Shown piece after piece: positions 38,674 through 47,812 of a DNA stretch of 64,000 nucleotides. The position numbers and the translations under genes are program-made. Each line of letters opens with the position of its first letter. The stretch's first letter is position 1. Source of the DNA: Candidatus Hamiltonella defensa 5AT (Acyrthosiphon pisum) (GTDB lineage Bacteria > Pseudomonadota > Gammaproteobacteria > Enterobacterales > Enterobacteriaceae); the NCBI RefSeq assembly GCF_000021705.1, contig NC_012751.1:1054001-1118000 (forward strand). The letters run 5' to 3'. The notes beneath the pieces were generated by a model. It was not told the DNA's origin. It ran no database searches and was given only the letters and a program-made list of their open reading frames with translations.

Positions 38674-39283
38674 AACCAAGAAAATCGATGCAACCCATGA
38701 ATCATACTGATGCTAAATCTGTAATTTTTAAAAATTGTTCTGTACGTAAATCAGAGATATTAGGGGTTTGGGGAGTAACGGAACCAGAAACGCTATTAAT
38801 CAGCCAATTTAAATGGCTATTTATTTTAAAATCAGATCATTAATCTTCGTTAAACGCTCTTATCTCTCCTCCTGCTCACATACTCTTGCATTGTGGATGA
38901 AGATCGAACTCCATTATCTTCCTTTTCCACTTTCCCATCACGTATATGACACTTTCAGAACTCTATTCAGGTTATTTCGTGATTTTTTGATGATTTTTAT
39001 TCTGATTACATAAAAGATGAGCGTTTTTTGATATCGATTATTTATTGAAGGAAAGTAAAATGGAATAACAAAAAACCACAATTAAATCAAAAATACACAA
39101 ATCATGCCTCTAAAAATCGGAATATAAAAATACTTAGGGGCTTAAATTTATCAATAATTTTTTTTAAAAATATTAAGAAAATAAAAAGTTTGCATCTTTT
39201 ATTTATGGATCGGCCATAAGTGAATCAGTCCATCAATTTTAAATAAAATTTTTACATATTAAATTAATTAATTAAAACCAGGA
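38674..39283. other. Spacer upstream of the second C80-like gene
   Basis: No gene is supported. The region holds copy 3 of the conserved upstream element (38967-39000) and a very AT-rich leader from 39040. Confidence 0.5.
38967..39000 (+). promoter_or_regulatory. Conserved upstream element, copy 3 (weaker)
   Basis: The stretch ctctattcaggttatttcgt shares tctattcaggttatt with 37612-37626 and continues gattttttgatgatttttat, a looser match than copies 1 and 2. It is about 290 bases before the effector at 39284. Confidence 0.35.
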
Positions 39284-41212
39284 ATGTTAAAAATATTAAA
39301 AGCTATAGGTGAAAAAATATTCCCTTCTCATCGACAAGAAAACAATTCTGCATCTGCATCTGAATCTGCATCTGAATCTTCTTGTGCCAAATTGGTTGAT
39401 CATTTTAAAAAATCTCAAGACACCAATTCAAAATTACCTGAAAAAACTGAAAATTATGTCATTTTTGAGAGTGAGAGAACAAAGGATTCTCAAAAAACCA
39501 TAAGCACAGGTTATCTGGTTAATTTTAGAGAAAAAAATGAAGACGCTATTGCAATACACTCTAGAGACGGTCTATTTACATTAAGAAGGCATGAAAATTG
39601 TATAGGTATGAATGCTAAACAATTCGTTGCTTACCTAAAGAGTCACTCAAATGTGGCACAAGAAATCAATAAAGCAGCGGGTACTCGAAAACCATTACAT
39701 CTTATAGCATGTAACATGAACGACGAGACAGCTATAGAGCTAGCAAATAGATTAAATAGATGTATAAATATCTACTCTTCTTCTGGCCATGTTTTATCAA
39801 TAGGGGAAGATTTCATGAAATTGTCTGAAAAAAGAAATAAAATTTTTACACGTAAAATAGGAAATGAAGACTTAAGGTCTATCAAAGTTGCCAAACCTCG
39901 TATGATTTTCCCACAAAAAAATGAGGTACAAAAGTATATTGAAGAGGAAAAAAGGGATATTGAGTCAAAAAAGAGTATAACGGGTCCTGGATACATCAAT
40001 AATTCCTATAGAGAATATGTGCGCACTGCTAGCGCCAGTCATCCCTCAACTTCAGATGAGATTCCAATTACGACAAAGTTATTCATAAGAGCCGTTGTTG
40101 CAGAACTTGAAGAACCAGAATTATATGAAGAGGAAAATAAATGGCAAAAAATAACTAAAACAGAAGAAATAACACCTTTATGTGAAAACATTCTTAAAAT
40201 CTTAAAAAACGATTCGATAAATCATCAAAAAATAGAGCAAGCTACACGGCGGGCTGTAAAAAATCTCAGAGAACATTTAAAATATTCAGTGACACCTGAA
40301 TCAATATCCAAGGAAACCAATCAGGCCGTCAGTACAGCTGTGGTTAAAAAGACCATAAAAACACCCAGTAAAACCACCTTATCTAACTGTTATGCTGCCT
40401 CCGCCATATTGCCTGCAGAGTCCTTAAAGCCTCATCAATCCGTCGCTCAGTCTGATGTCTCAGAGGCGATACCGCTTCACTCCAGGTTACAGGCGCTAAA
40501 AAAAGGAGGAGTCAGAATTCATGTTGACTATGCCAATCAGTTATCAAAGATAATGTTTGAAACATCACAAAATAGTGAAGAATTTAAACGCATGTGTTAT
40601 GACAAAGATTTTGTCAAGGAGTGTGTTTTAGTGGCTAAAGTGCCTCTCCATGGTAGTGTGTCGAAAGATAAACGGTTATATTACACGCCATTTAACAGGG
40701 CTTGTTATACTGTTTCGCAACTTGCTCAATCTGGCGAGCTTCCCACTCAAGGTTATGAAGCTTGGATTGAGCAGGCTGAGAAATATGATACATCTCCGAC
40801 AGCGCTGATTCAGCAAAACATGGGCAACAAGGACTTTGAGACTTTCTCATTTCTTACCATAGCGGCCAATGCGCCTTTCCAGTCATTGAAATTGGGATTC
40901 GACAACTATGAGAGTTTTTCAAAGCATTGTTTGAAATCCTTCGAGAAGAGTCGGTGGTTCTTCATCAAAAACAAGAAAGAAATTAAAAAAGCGAATGAAC
41001 TTCTGGCCTCATTTAGAAGGGGTGTCTCCAATGACCAGCGCATCACAGTACGTATAGAGAACATGCTTTCTGATGTAAAGTCAGCCATTGAAGAAGACGT
41101 CAAGTCTGGTGAAAAACTGATTGAACATTATCAAGACCTCGGGCAAACGGTAGGCGCATCAGGCCCGTCGCAAGTTGAGCAAGACAAAAAAGGCCGAAAG
41201 AAAAGCGGATAA
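39284..41212 (+). CDS. Candidate effector with C80-like His/Cys pattern
   Basis: This 642-residue protein starts with a polar, Ser-rich stretch (NSASASESASESS, from a gcatctgaatct repeat). Residues ~90-190 show DAIAIHSRDGLFTLRRHENC and KPLHLIACNMNDETAIELAN, then SSSGHVLSIGEDF, a His...Cys layout like the C80-type domain of the RTX toxin at 22265-22415 (VVAHSREG and LAGCSLAG). The middle is charged and low in motifs. The C-terminal ~200 residues (PLHGSVSKDKRLYYTPFNRA, YTVSQLAQSGELPTQGYEAW) are well structured but unknown to me. The open frame ends at 41212, while the adjacent frame stays coding-like with stops to 41960, so the original protein was probably longer. No signal peptide is seen; type III secretion is a guess. 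Confidence 0.55.
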   Translation: MLKILKAIGEKIFPSHRQENNSASASESASESSCAKLVDHFKKSQDTNSKLPEKTENYVIFESERTKDSQKTISTGYLVNFREKNEDAIAIHSRDGLFTLRRHENCIGMNAKQFVAYLKSHSNVAQEINKAAGTRKPLHLIACNMNDETAIELANRLNRCINIYSSSGHVLSIGEDFMKLSEKRNKIFTRKIGNEDLRSIKVAKPRMIFPQKNEVQKYIEEEKRDIESKKSITGPGYINNSYREYVRTASASHPSTSDEIPITTKLFIRAVVAELEEPELYEEENKWQKITKTEEITPLCENILKILKNDSINHQKIEQATRRAVKNLREHLKYSVTPESISKETNQAVSTAVVKKTIKTPSKTTLSNCYAASAILPAESLKPHQSVAQSDVSEAIPLHSRLQALKKGGVRIHVDYANQLSKIMFETSQNSEEFKRMCYDKDFVKECVLVAKVPLHGSVSKDKRLYYTPFNRACYTVSQLAQSGELPTQGYEAWIEQAEKYDTSPTALIQQNMGNKDFETFSFLTIAANAPFQSLKLGFDNYESFSKHCLKSFEKSRWFFIKNKKEIKKANELLASFRRGVSNDQRITVRIENMLSDVKSAIEEDVKSGEKLIEHYQDLGQTVGASGPSQVEQDKKGRKKSG

Positions 41213-41960
41213 AGCCGCTCTAACCGAAATTGGATGGAATAATGAAGCAATAGCTACATGGAGTAATAGCAGGAAAAGACAAAAATATCATGAGTTTCAA
41301 AATCAAAGAGCTATGTAGAATAAAATATCAGATAACAATAAAGACCGGCAAATGAAAGCTGACGCGAGCATAACGATGATTGATAATGCCGCTCGTGAAA
41401 ACAGGATAATAATGGACAACAAAGCTAAAAGAAATGAGTTGTAACAAGAACAAAAAAAGCATGATCAATTAGGTCAGACGCCTGCACAGCCAGAGATAAC
41501 AGAGCCTGACAAAAATCAGTTAACTGAACAAAAAAAAGATTCTCAGTTAAATCAACTGCCTGTATAACCAGCGAGAGAACAGCTTAATAAAAATCCTTTA
41601 TCAGATCACTTTAAAAATAAGAGGGCAAAAAACCTATCAGCAAAAGACCCAGCGTTAACATTTGTGAAGATTCTTGACTCAGCGCTTGACATATCTAAAG
41701 ACCCCGAAAAGACTCAAGAAGAACAGAACGCAGCAATAATTCACAAATTCAAGTCGAATGATTTCAGACAAACATCAGATGCTGCTCTTAAATCTTATGG
41801 AGCAATATCTGATTCAGATTATAAAAAGATACATTCAATGTATAAAGAAGACGCGAGAGAAAAGAATGAAATTTCAAACAAAATTTCGGAAAAAATATCT
41901 TCAGTGTACGAAAAAACAGAGAAAAAAGATGACACACATTTAAAGGAGCGCCTGAAGTAG
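41213..41960 (+). pseudogene. Degenerate continuation of the candidate effector
   Basis: Starting just before the stop, the neighbouring frame reads KADKAALTEIGWNNEAIATW and later DNAARENRIIMDNKAKRNEL. It then contains three in-frame stops and finally an open part 41664-41960 (FVKILDSALDISKDPEKTQE). The charged, helical composition matches a C-terminal coiled-coil extension. It is likely the eroded tail of the preceding gene. Confidence 0.4.
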
Positions 41961-41985
41961 GCGAAAACGATAGCCCTCATGGCTA

Positions 41986-42225
41986 TTGGCCAAAGCTCCT
42001 CAGACACTTTTTACAGAAAAAGAGCTTGATGTCATATTTTACGCCCTTCAGAAGCTGTCCTCCAAAGACATCGCGACAAAGTTATCTCTCTCCCATAGAA
42101 CTGTCGAAAATAGATTGCAAAGGATGTATGAAAAAATGAAGGTCAATTCACTGGCTGGATTGATAGAATACTGTCACACAAATGCACTTAATAACTATAT
42201 AACCATGTTCCGAAAAATTTGCTGA
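41986..42225 (+). pseudogene. LuxR-type helix-turn-helix domain, C-terminal fragment
   Basis: The frame (TTG start) encodes a full LuxR/GerE domain: LFTEKELDVIFYALQKLSSK, DIATKLSLSHRTVENRLQRM, then EKMKVNSLAGLIEYCHTNAL. It lacks the PAS-like N-terminal half present in the 4521 regulator. The last residues differ from the VPKNLLRQGVQFFW end seen at 54358 because of a frameshift near 42205; the matching bases follow in another frame. It could be expressed as a solo DNA-binding domain. Confidence 0.6.
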
Positions 42226-42334
42226 GACAAGGAGTGGCATTTTTTTGGTAAAATCTGGATTGGGTCTCTGTGGTTTTTTCATACAAAAGGGAATTTGAAC
42301 GTAAATTGACGTTTATGTCTGTCTTTAGAACCCA

Positions 42335-42405
42335 CAATTGCCTCAATCGGCATTGAGTAACAAAACGCCATGGCAGTCTATGCAGGAATGCTACAAACTG
42401 AAACC
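42335..42405 (+). mobile_element. Transposase scrap, second copy
   Basis: The plus strand reads ALSNKTPWQSMQEC and YKLKP, matching the scrap at 11510-11640 in both DNA and protein. Confidence 0.4.
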
Positions 42406-42454
42406 TTATATATTAATCATTAACCTTCAATGGTTGATTCTCCCCAGCTGATCA

Positions 42455-42841
42455 TCAAGCCAGCCTTGCCGAACCTTGATACTTTGCCAAGGTGGCATCA
42501 TCGGTTAACAATGTAATTCCCTCGACCCTTGCTTGAGCAATCAGAAGTCTGTCGAACGGGTCTTTGTGAATCATAGGCAAGGCATCGATTGCAACCGCAT
42601 GCTGGCTGAGTATCGGCAGTTCGCAGTATCCGTTGTCGATCAGGCCACGACGCAGCATGCGCGCATCGACCTGAAAATCGGGCCGGTTCAGCCCGGACTT
42701 GATGGCAACTTCCCATATACTTGCTACGCTGAAAATCAATTCATTTTCCGGATTGGCCATCAGGTGACGAGCATCTGTCGGTAAGCGCTCAATGCTCTCT
42801 GCCGCCCAAATCAGCAAATGGGTATCCAGCAGCAGCTTCAC
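42455..42841 (-). CDS. vapC: VapC toxin, PIN-domain ribonuclease
   Basis: This 128-residue PIN protein begins MKLLLDTHLLIWAAE, with the first acidic residue in LLLDT. The conserved Glu is in SVASIWEVAIK and the later Asp in HKDPFDRLLIAQA, with LLTDDATLAKY near the end. VapC toxins cleave tRNA or rRNA using these metal-binding acids. The start is GTG, overlapping the stop of the antitoxin gene by one base (TAGTG), so the pair is co-translated. The frame is intact and all expected acids are present. Confidence 0.88.
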   Translation of the reverse strand: MKLLLDTHLLIWAAESIERLPTDARHLMANPENELIFSVASIWEVAIKSGLNRPDFQVDARMLRRGLIDNGYCELPILSQHAVAIDALPMIHKDPFDRLLIAQARVEGITLLTDDATLAKYQGSARLA

Positions 42842-43083
42842 TACTGGCTCTCGAACAGGTTTTGAATTTCGTCCGCGCCCATCGTGTTAAAGTCGTCTGG
42901 CACCTTGATCTGACCAGCCATAAAACCAAATCGTTTCATTTGAGACGGTTCCGGTGTGTCGAGTGCGATCACCTTCACCATTGGCTTACCTGCCTTAGCG
43001 ATCACGAACGACTCGCCTCTAGAGGCCATCTCGACCAGTCTGGAAAGCTGCGTTTTAGCGTCATGGATATTATAGGTTTGCAT
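42841..43083 (-). CDS. vapB: Phd/YefM-type antitoxin, partner of VapC
   Basis: This 80-residue protein starts MQTYNIHDAKTQLSRLVEMA, then GESFVIAKAGKPMVKVIAL, the Phd/YefM fold that binds the operator. The C-terminal tail (FNTMGADEIQNLFESQ) would wrap and block VapC. Antitoxin-first order and the one-base overlap are standard. The pair is likely autoregulated. Confidence 0.85.
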   Translation of the reverse strand: MQTYNIHDAKTQLSRLVEMASRGESFVIAKAGKPMVKVIALDTPEPSQMKRFGFMAGQIKVPDDFNTMGADEIQNLFESQ

Positions 43084-43651
43084 GGCTGCCTTATATGAGT
43101 CAAGTTTAATAAACTAAGTCTATATCACCCCCCCTAATAGAACAAGCAATCTTTTGCATAATTATCAAAGTGCCATATATAGAGTTAAAAAAATGTTTTT
43201 TAGACATTTTTAGGGTTCCTTATTAAATTAAGAACAACTCGTTTACTCTGTTTTTAAAGTAATTTTTTAATACGAGCATCAGCCAATCGGCTAATGAGGG
43301 TTCATCACAACTAAACCCATTGAGTTTATGTGTCTCGGTAAGGGGTTGTGGGGATAAAAATAGGTTATTCATTCTTGGCCTGTATTCCAAGGAGCCTTAA
43401 CAAGCATTAATTCAAGGGATTGATTTTCGCTGAGGGGTATTAGGATAGGTTTTCGGAGAATTGGAGCACAGGGGGGATAAGATGCTATGAAAAACAGGAA
43501 GAACAATGATCCTTCTTGGTAAATTGTGAATGATTAAAAAATGACGGTTTCTTTTGCTGGCTTTCCCAAGAGAATTTTTTTAACCCGCAAAGATTTTTTT
43601 TCGGTATGTGCTATACAGTGTTCAAGAACATCAGAGTTATTTAAAATGAAA
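43084..43651. other. Spacer with no supported gene
   Basis: Mixed AT-rich sequence; no motif, repeat or coding signal that I trust. Confidence 0.5.
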
Positions 43652-43906
43652 TTAACAGGAAATCATGTTTGAAAAATGGAATCCTGCGGCATGTAGGACC
43701 TGCCGCATTGTTTTTAATATCAGGTTTCCTCTTTCGAATAGCGTTCTGTAGAATTTTTTTCTTCTATATACGTCTGCTTTATCTGCAATGACGGTCATAC
43801 CTCCACGGGGTTCGACAATATGACACAAAGCCATCAGAAAAGCTTCTTGCCTTCCTTCTTCATCAAGTTCAAACAAAAAAAAGCTGATGAATATAGGCAT
43901 TGGCAA
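43652..43906 (-). pseudogene. Methyltransferase-like fragment
   Basis: The 84-residue frame reads FFLFELDEEGRQEAFLMALC and HIVEPRGGMTVIADKADVYR, like the late strands of class I SAM-dependent methyltransferases. The SAM-binding N-terminus is not present upstream. Low certainty. Confidence 0.3.
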
Positions 43907-44104
43907 ATTTAATGTCCTTTATCAACATCTCAACTATTGCCTCATCGTCATTTCTGAACTGGCATGAAAATCGTCATCCCGCCTAAAAAAATCGTCAAAT
44001 TCAACGTCACTATGATAAAGCACAAACATCCGGCACCTCATGGAGAATGCCTTTCTACACCTCAAGCGCGGGCGCGGGATTGCCACTCTTTATGATGCAA
44101 AGAA

Positions 44105-44165
44105 TACCTCCTCTTTTCTCGCTGCCGTGCAAATACGATGCCTGGCTCTATGGCTCAAAACTTCA
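44105..44165 (+). repeat. Short duplicated coding segment
   Basis: The bases encode YDAWLYGSKLHDDTM. They closely match, at DNA level, the minus-strand segment at about 54505-54560 (FDACRYGSIFHDDTM). It is a scrap of the same effector tail. Confidence 0.5.
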
Positions 44166-44540
44166 TGACGACACTATGTAGACCCCGGGATACTGCACGC
44201 AAGTTAGCCAGAAAACGTTAAAAATCATCAAATTTATTTTGGAATATTGATCCACAATATACTCAAGCATGAGCATATAATCCCTCCCACCGCCTGGTCC
44301 ATGAATCCGTTCTTCCATGAGATAACGTGTAGATAAGCCAAAACAGAGGCCTTTAAATAAATTTTTTGCGTTTTCCTTATCACCATTAGTCATTAATACT
44401 TCAGCTATTTCTGGGATGATATCCTTAAGCTTATGAAGTAAGGCATAACCTTGGTTGAAATCAAATGAATACTCTTTGTTTTCAATTCCATCTAATCCTT
44501 GAATAGGATAGTCATACAGCGTTTGTAACGCCGTATGCAA
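44163..44540 (-). pseudogene. C58-like protease effector, truncated copy
   Basis: From residue ~17 the product nearly repeats the effector at 56126-57793: LDGIENKEYSFDFNQGYALL, then the Cys region LFKGLCFGLSTRYLMEERIH and PGGGRDYMLMLEYI. The similarity stops after QYSK and the protein ends in unrelated residues, so the His and Asp of the triad are lost. Its 5' side abuts an IS6-type end repeat at 44545-44560. It is a duplicated, truncated gene. Confidence 0.75.
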
Positions 44541-44612
44541 TCGCTTAATTCAACAGAACCAATGATCGATATTTAATCACTAAAATATTTTCATCAAAAA
44601 AAATGCCTATGG

Positions 44613-46109
44613 TTAATTAACAGGAGACGTAAAATCATTTACCATTGGCATGATTGCCTTTTTATTTTCTAAACTCTGCGTCACTTTTTCAGCATGCGAA
44701 AACCCCGCAATATTTTGCGGGAGCATATCCACTTTTTCAAAAACATGAGCTTGAGGTATCCTATTCGCTTGAGCAGGTTCTGCGGGAGCAGTAAAGAAAT
44801 TTTTAATTTCTTTACATAATGAACTTAATACGAATGACCCTAATACCGAGGAACGATCTATAAAACTGTTTACGGCAGGCTCAATATTTTCATTGACTAG
44901 CGTTGATTCAACATTTTTAATGTTGTCTTCCTGTGCTATAGTTGGTCTTGTTACTGATGAATCATGATCATATTCTTTAATTAAATCATTGATCAGTTTT
45001 TTTGATTCTATATCACGGTGATCCTTAATGATTTCTTTCTCTTCTTCTCTGATTAACAAACCTCTTCTATCATAATATTTTTTCGTTGTTTTTATATTTG
45101 TAATATATTTTGATTGACGGTAAACCTTTTTAATCTCTATTACTCTATTCACGTAATCCCATTTTGTTTTAATTTTAATTTTATTTTCTAATACTTTATC
45201 CATTTTTGTAGTTTCTTCAGTGACTCTTCCTAAATCATCAAACTTTATTTTTATGGTTTTTTGAGACGTCATCTTATCTGTTGATGAATCGTAAAAACTT
45301 ATCACTTCTTTAATTATTCTACCCAAGTCATCAAATTTTTTTTCTGTTTTTTGGGGCTCTTTTAAAGAATTGGTTGTCAAGCTACAATCCAATTCAGTTT
45401 CTTTAATTTTTTTATTACCAAAAAATTTTATTTTGGATTTTTTTAATAAAAAATCATTATCGTAATATTCTTTAATTTCTTCAGCCTGTCCAGACTTTAA
45501 ATTTTTAGTTTTTTTAAAAAAAGATATTTTTTGTTTAGATGAATTATAAGATGTTTCTGTAACAATTTTTTTAATTAATTTTTCTTCTGAATATTCAAAA
45601 ATATGATTACGTTCTTCTAATCTGTTATCAGGATTTTTTTCAATTTCTTTTTTATTGATTAATATTCCTTTTGAGTTAAAGGTTTCATGATATATTTTAA
45701 ATGAATTTTTTGAATTTTCTGTAATTTTTATTATTTCTTTTAACTGTTCTTTTTTATCAAAAATTTTAATTTTACTATTATGTGATAAATCATCATTTTT
45801 ATTTATTTTGATATTAATGATTGATTCTTGATTAAATGATTCAGCGATAATTGAATTCGATTTAATATTTATTTTTAAGGGTCTTCCTTGCCCATCAGAT
45901 TTTATAATTTCTTGTTCAAGAATATCGTTATTATTAATAATATCCTTAATATTATTTATAGCAATCTCATCTATTATCTTATTAAAATTTAAATAAGACA
46001 AAGGATCTGAATTAAACAACTCACTGTTAATTTTTTCGCTGAGTTCAAACTGGTTAGTATTCGATTTCATAATATTATTCAACATTAATAAGAACTCCCA
46101 TTCTTTCAT
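44613..46109 (-). CDS. Lysine-rich protein with YD-like repeats
   Basis: The best start is ATG 46109 with AAGGA seven bases upstream (a TTG start at 46151 is also possible). The 498-residue protein is extremely Lys/Ile/Asn-rich and contains a string of diverged ~25-40-residue units with a (F/Y/W)DxxGR pattern: KKFDDLGRIIKEVISFYDSS, IKFDDLGRVTEETTK, TKWDYVNRVIEIKKVYRQ and KKYYDRRGLLIREEEKE. This is reminiscent of RHS/YD beta repeats, which wrap or bind carbohydrate in secreted toxins. The last ~90 residues (SSVLGSFVLSSLCKEIKNFF and a Pro/Ala stretch) differ. No signal peptide. I do not know a named family; secretion by the same route as its effector neighbours is inference. Confidence 0.5.
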   Translation of the reverse strand: MKEWEFLLMLNNIMKSNTNQFELSEKINSELFNSDPLSYLNFNKIIDEIAINNIKDIINNNDILEQEIIKSDGQGRPLKINIKSNSIIAESFNQESIINIKINKNDDLSHNSKIKIFDKKEQLKEIIKITENSKNSFKIYHETFNSKGILINKKEIEKNPDNRLEERNHIFEYSEEKLIKKIVTETSYNSSKQKISFFKKTKNLKSGQAEEIKEYYDNDFLLKKSKIKFFGNKKIKETELDCSLTTNSLKEPQKTEKKFDDLGRIIKEVISFYDSSTDKMTSQKTIKIKFDDLGRVTEETTKMDKVLENKIKIKTKWDYVNRVIEIKKVYRQSKYITNIKTTKKYYDRRGLLIREEEKEIIKDHRDIESKKLINDLIKEYDHDSSVTRPTIAQEDNIKNVESTLVNENIEPAVNSFIDRSSVLGSFVLSSLCKEIKNFFTAPAEPAQANRIPQAHVFEKVDMLPQNIAGFSHAEKVTQSLENKKAIMPMVNDFTSPVN

Positions 46110-46151
46110 TAAGAAGTCCTTATTAATAATGTATTTATTGAAATCAATCAA

Positions 46152-46679
46152 TTTTATGATAATAATTTTAATATTAATTAATAATTTTTATTAAAAAAAA
46201 CTTTTCAAAATTTTTTATATAAAATGAAAAACTTCAAATTTTTTAATAAAAAATTTTTGTTGTTTTATTTTAGTTAGTTACATTACTTTTTTTACAGTGT
46301 TATGATAAATCTCTTTTCGTTAAAAAACCTATTTTTCTGCTGTCTTTATGTTGAAAAAATATATTGAACTCTTTTGCTTATTCACATGATTTTTAGTCGT
46401 GCGTATTAACGTCAAATGTAAAATTTATGATAGGTTGTTTAGCCTTTTAATAAAAAAATTTATTCAAAATTAATTTAAAAGAACAAGTCATCGTCACTAT
46501 TTATTAATAGAGGTGTAGCACTTTTGTTTTTTTGGATGAATTTAAAATTTTTAAATAAACAAAACACCTTATTAAGAATAATTAATATAAGCGATGTATA
46601 TTTTATCTAAAAATTTAAAATATAAGACTTCAATTAATACAGTGTTTATTTTTAAATGATTTCAATTTTTTTAAAACCC
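46152..46679. other. Very AT-rich spacer
   Basis: No gene. It is the leader region of the lysine-rich gene, with long A/T runs. Confidence 0.5.
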
Positions 46680-46865
46680 GAATAGTAGGAGTCAACAGCC
46701 CGATAAAGATATTTACACTGACCTTTGATCTTGATGTCCGTTTCATCCGCTATTGGTGTCGGCCTAAGGCTCCATTACCCATTACGATGTAAGACCCCAC
46801 TGGTATAACGGTGGGTTAACGCCAAATGAATCAGCGCGGCTGTTCCATGAACACTCAGGTAGGAT
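46680..46865 (-). mobile_element. IS6-family transposase N-terminal remnant
   Basis: On the minus strand LRPTPIADETDIKIKGQCKY and LYRAVDS are readable, the first catalytic Asp block of IS6 transposases (WRVDETYIKVKGKWKYLYRAVDS), preceded in another frame by the start region. It is broken and short. Confidence 0.65.
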
Positions 46866-47812
46866 GGCCAATTTTAGTTGACCACTACACAATCGCATCT
46901 ACTAAAAGAGTAGTGGCATAACAGGTGGAAATGCGGCAGAACAATGGCTGTTGACGTCAGCCGAGCGCGCTAGTCATGACTAAGAATCGGATTAACCGTC
47001 TATGCCAATATTTTCACTAATCCGGTTCTGCTGATTAGCTACTGTGCCCGAAATATTTAAACAGAGACTGAAGAGCGTTATCGAAGTGGCTGATCTAGAA
47101 AAGAACGTCTTCTCATGTGGATAATTGCATGGTGTGGACTATCAACAGCAGGGTCGCTCAAAAGCAACTAACCAATATCTATTACATTAGAAGTAGCAAA
47201 GCTGGCGATTACTGAAGTTAAAAAGCGAGTCAATCAGGCCAATGTCTTTAAATGCAACTGGACAATTTGGACGCTTTTTCATCTCACCAAGGAGTTCTGA
47301 TGTAGCGAAAAATCGACCATTTTTTTAGAGGATCTCAGGTTTTTTAAATTATTCGGCTTATTAACAAATGTCTCCAAATTTTCACAGGCATTGATTGTAT
47401 TTTTAGAAGGACTCGCTCAAACCTAGCTTGCCAAGGCAAACAAAATAGCCGTTAAAGTCAGTTTCACGTTCATATAGCTACACTCTTGTTTATAAAAAAT
47501 ATAGAACTACTCAGCTTTAAGTGATGCTTTTTATGGCTTTAAAATGATCGTTCATCAACGCCCATTTCAGCACCGTTGATGATAGCGAGATGATACCGTT
47601 TAAGACATCTCTGCATATGCACCCATTCCGATTATCGATGATTTAAGATAAAATAATAGTGGGGTATGATTGTCTCTAATTTTCTGGCGAGGAACATGTA
47701 AGACTTGCTCTATCTTTAAAAATTCAGTACTGGTTTGCCTTAATTGGCTTAGTCTATTGTCATATCTGGGATCAATTGATCTCATCAATTGGGGTGTTGA
47801 AATAAATCGGGA
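46866..47812. other. Long spacer after the intact RTX toxin
   Basis: No gene is supported. It starts with ggccaattttagttgaccactaca (46866-46889), similar to 34390-34413. A 62-residue minus-strand frame at 47600-47788 has no recognisable family. Confidence 0.45.

Noticed and set aside
46900..47480. Possible further transposase in the spacer
   Set aside because: Isolated words look coding-like, but no motif or consistent frame could be followed.
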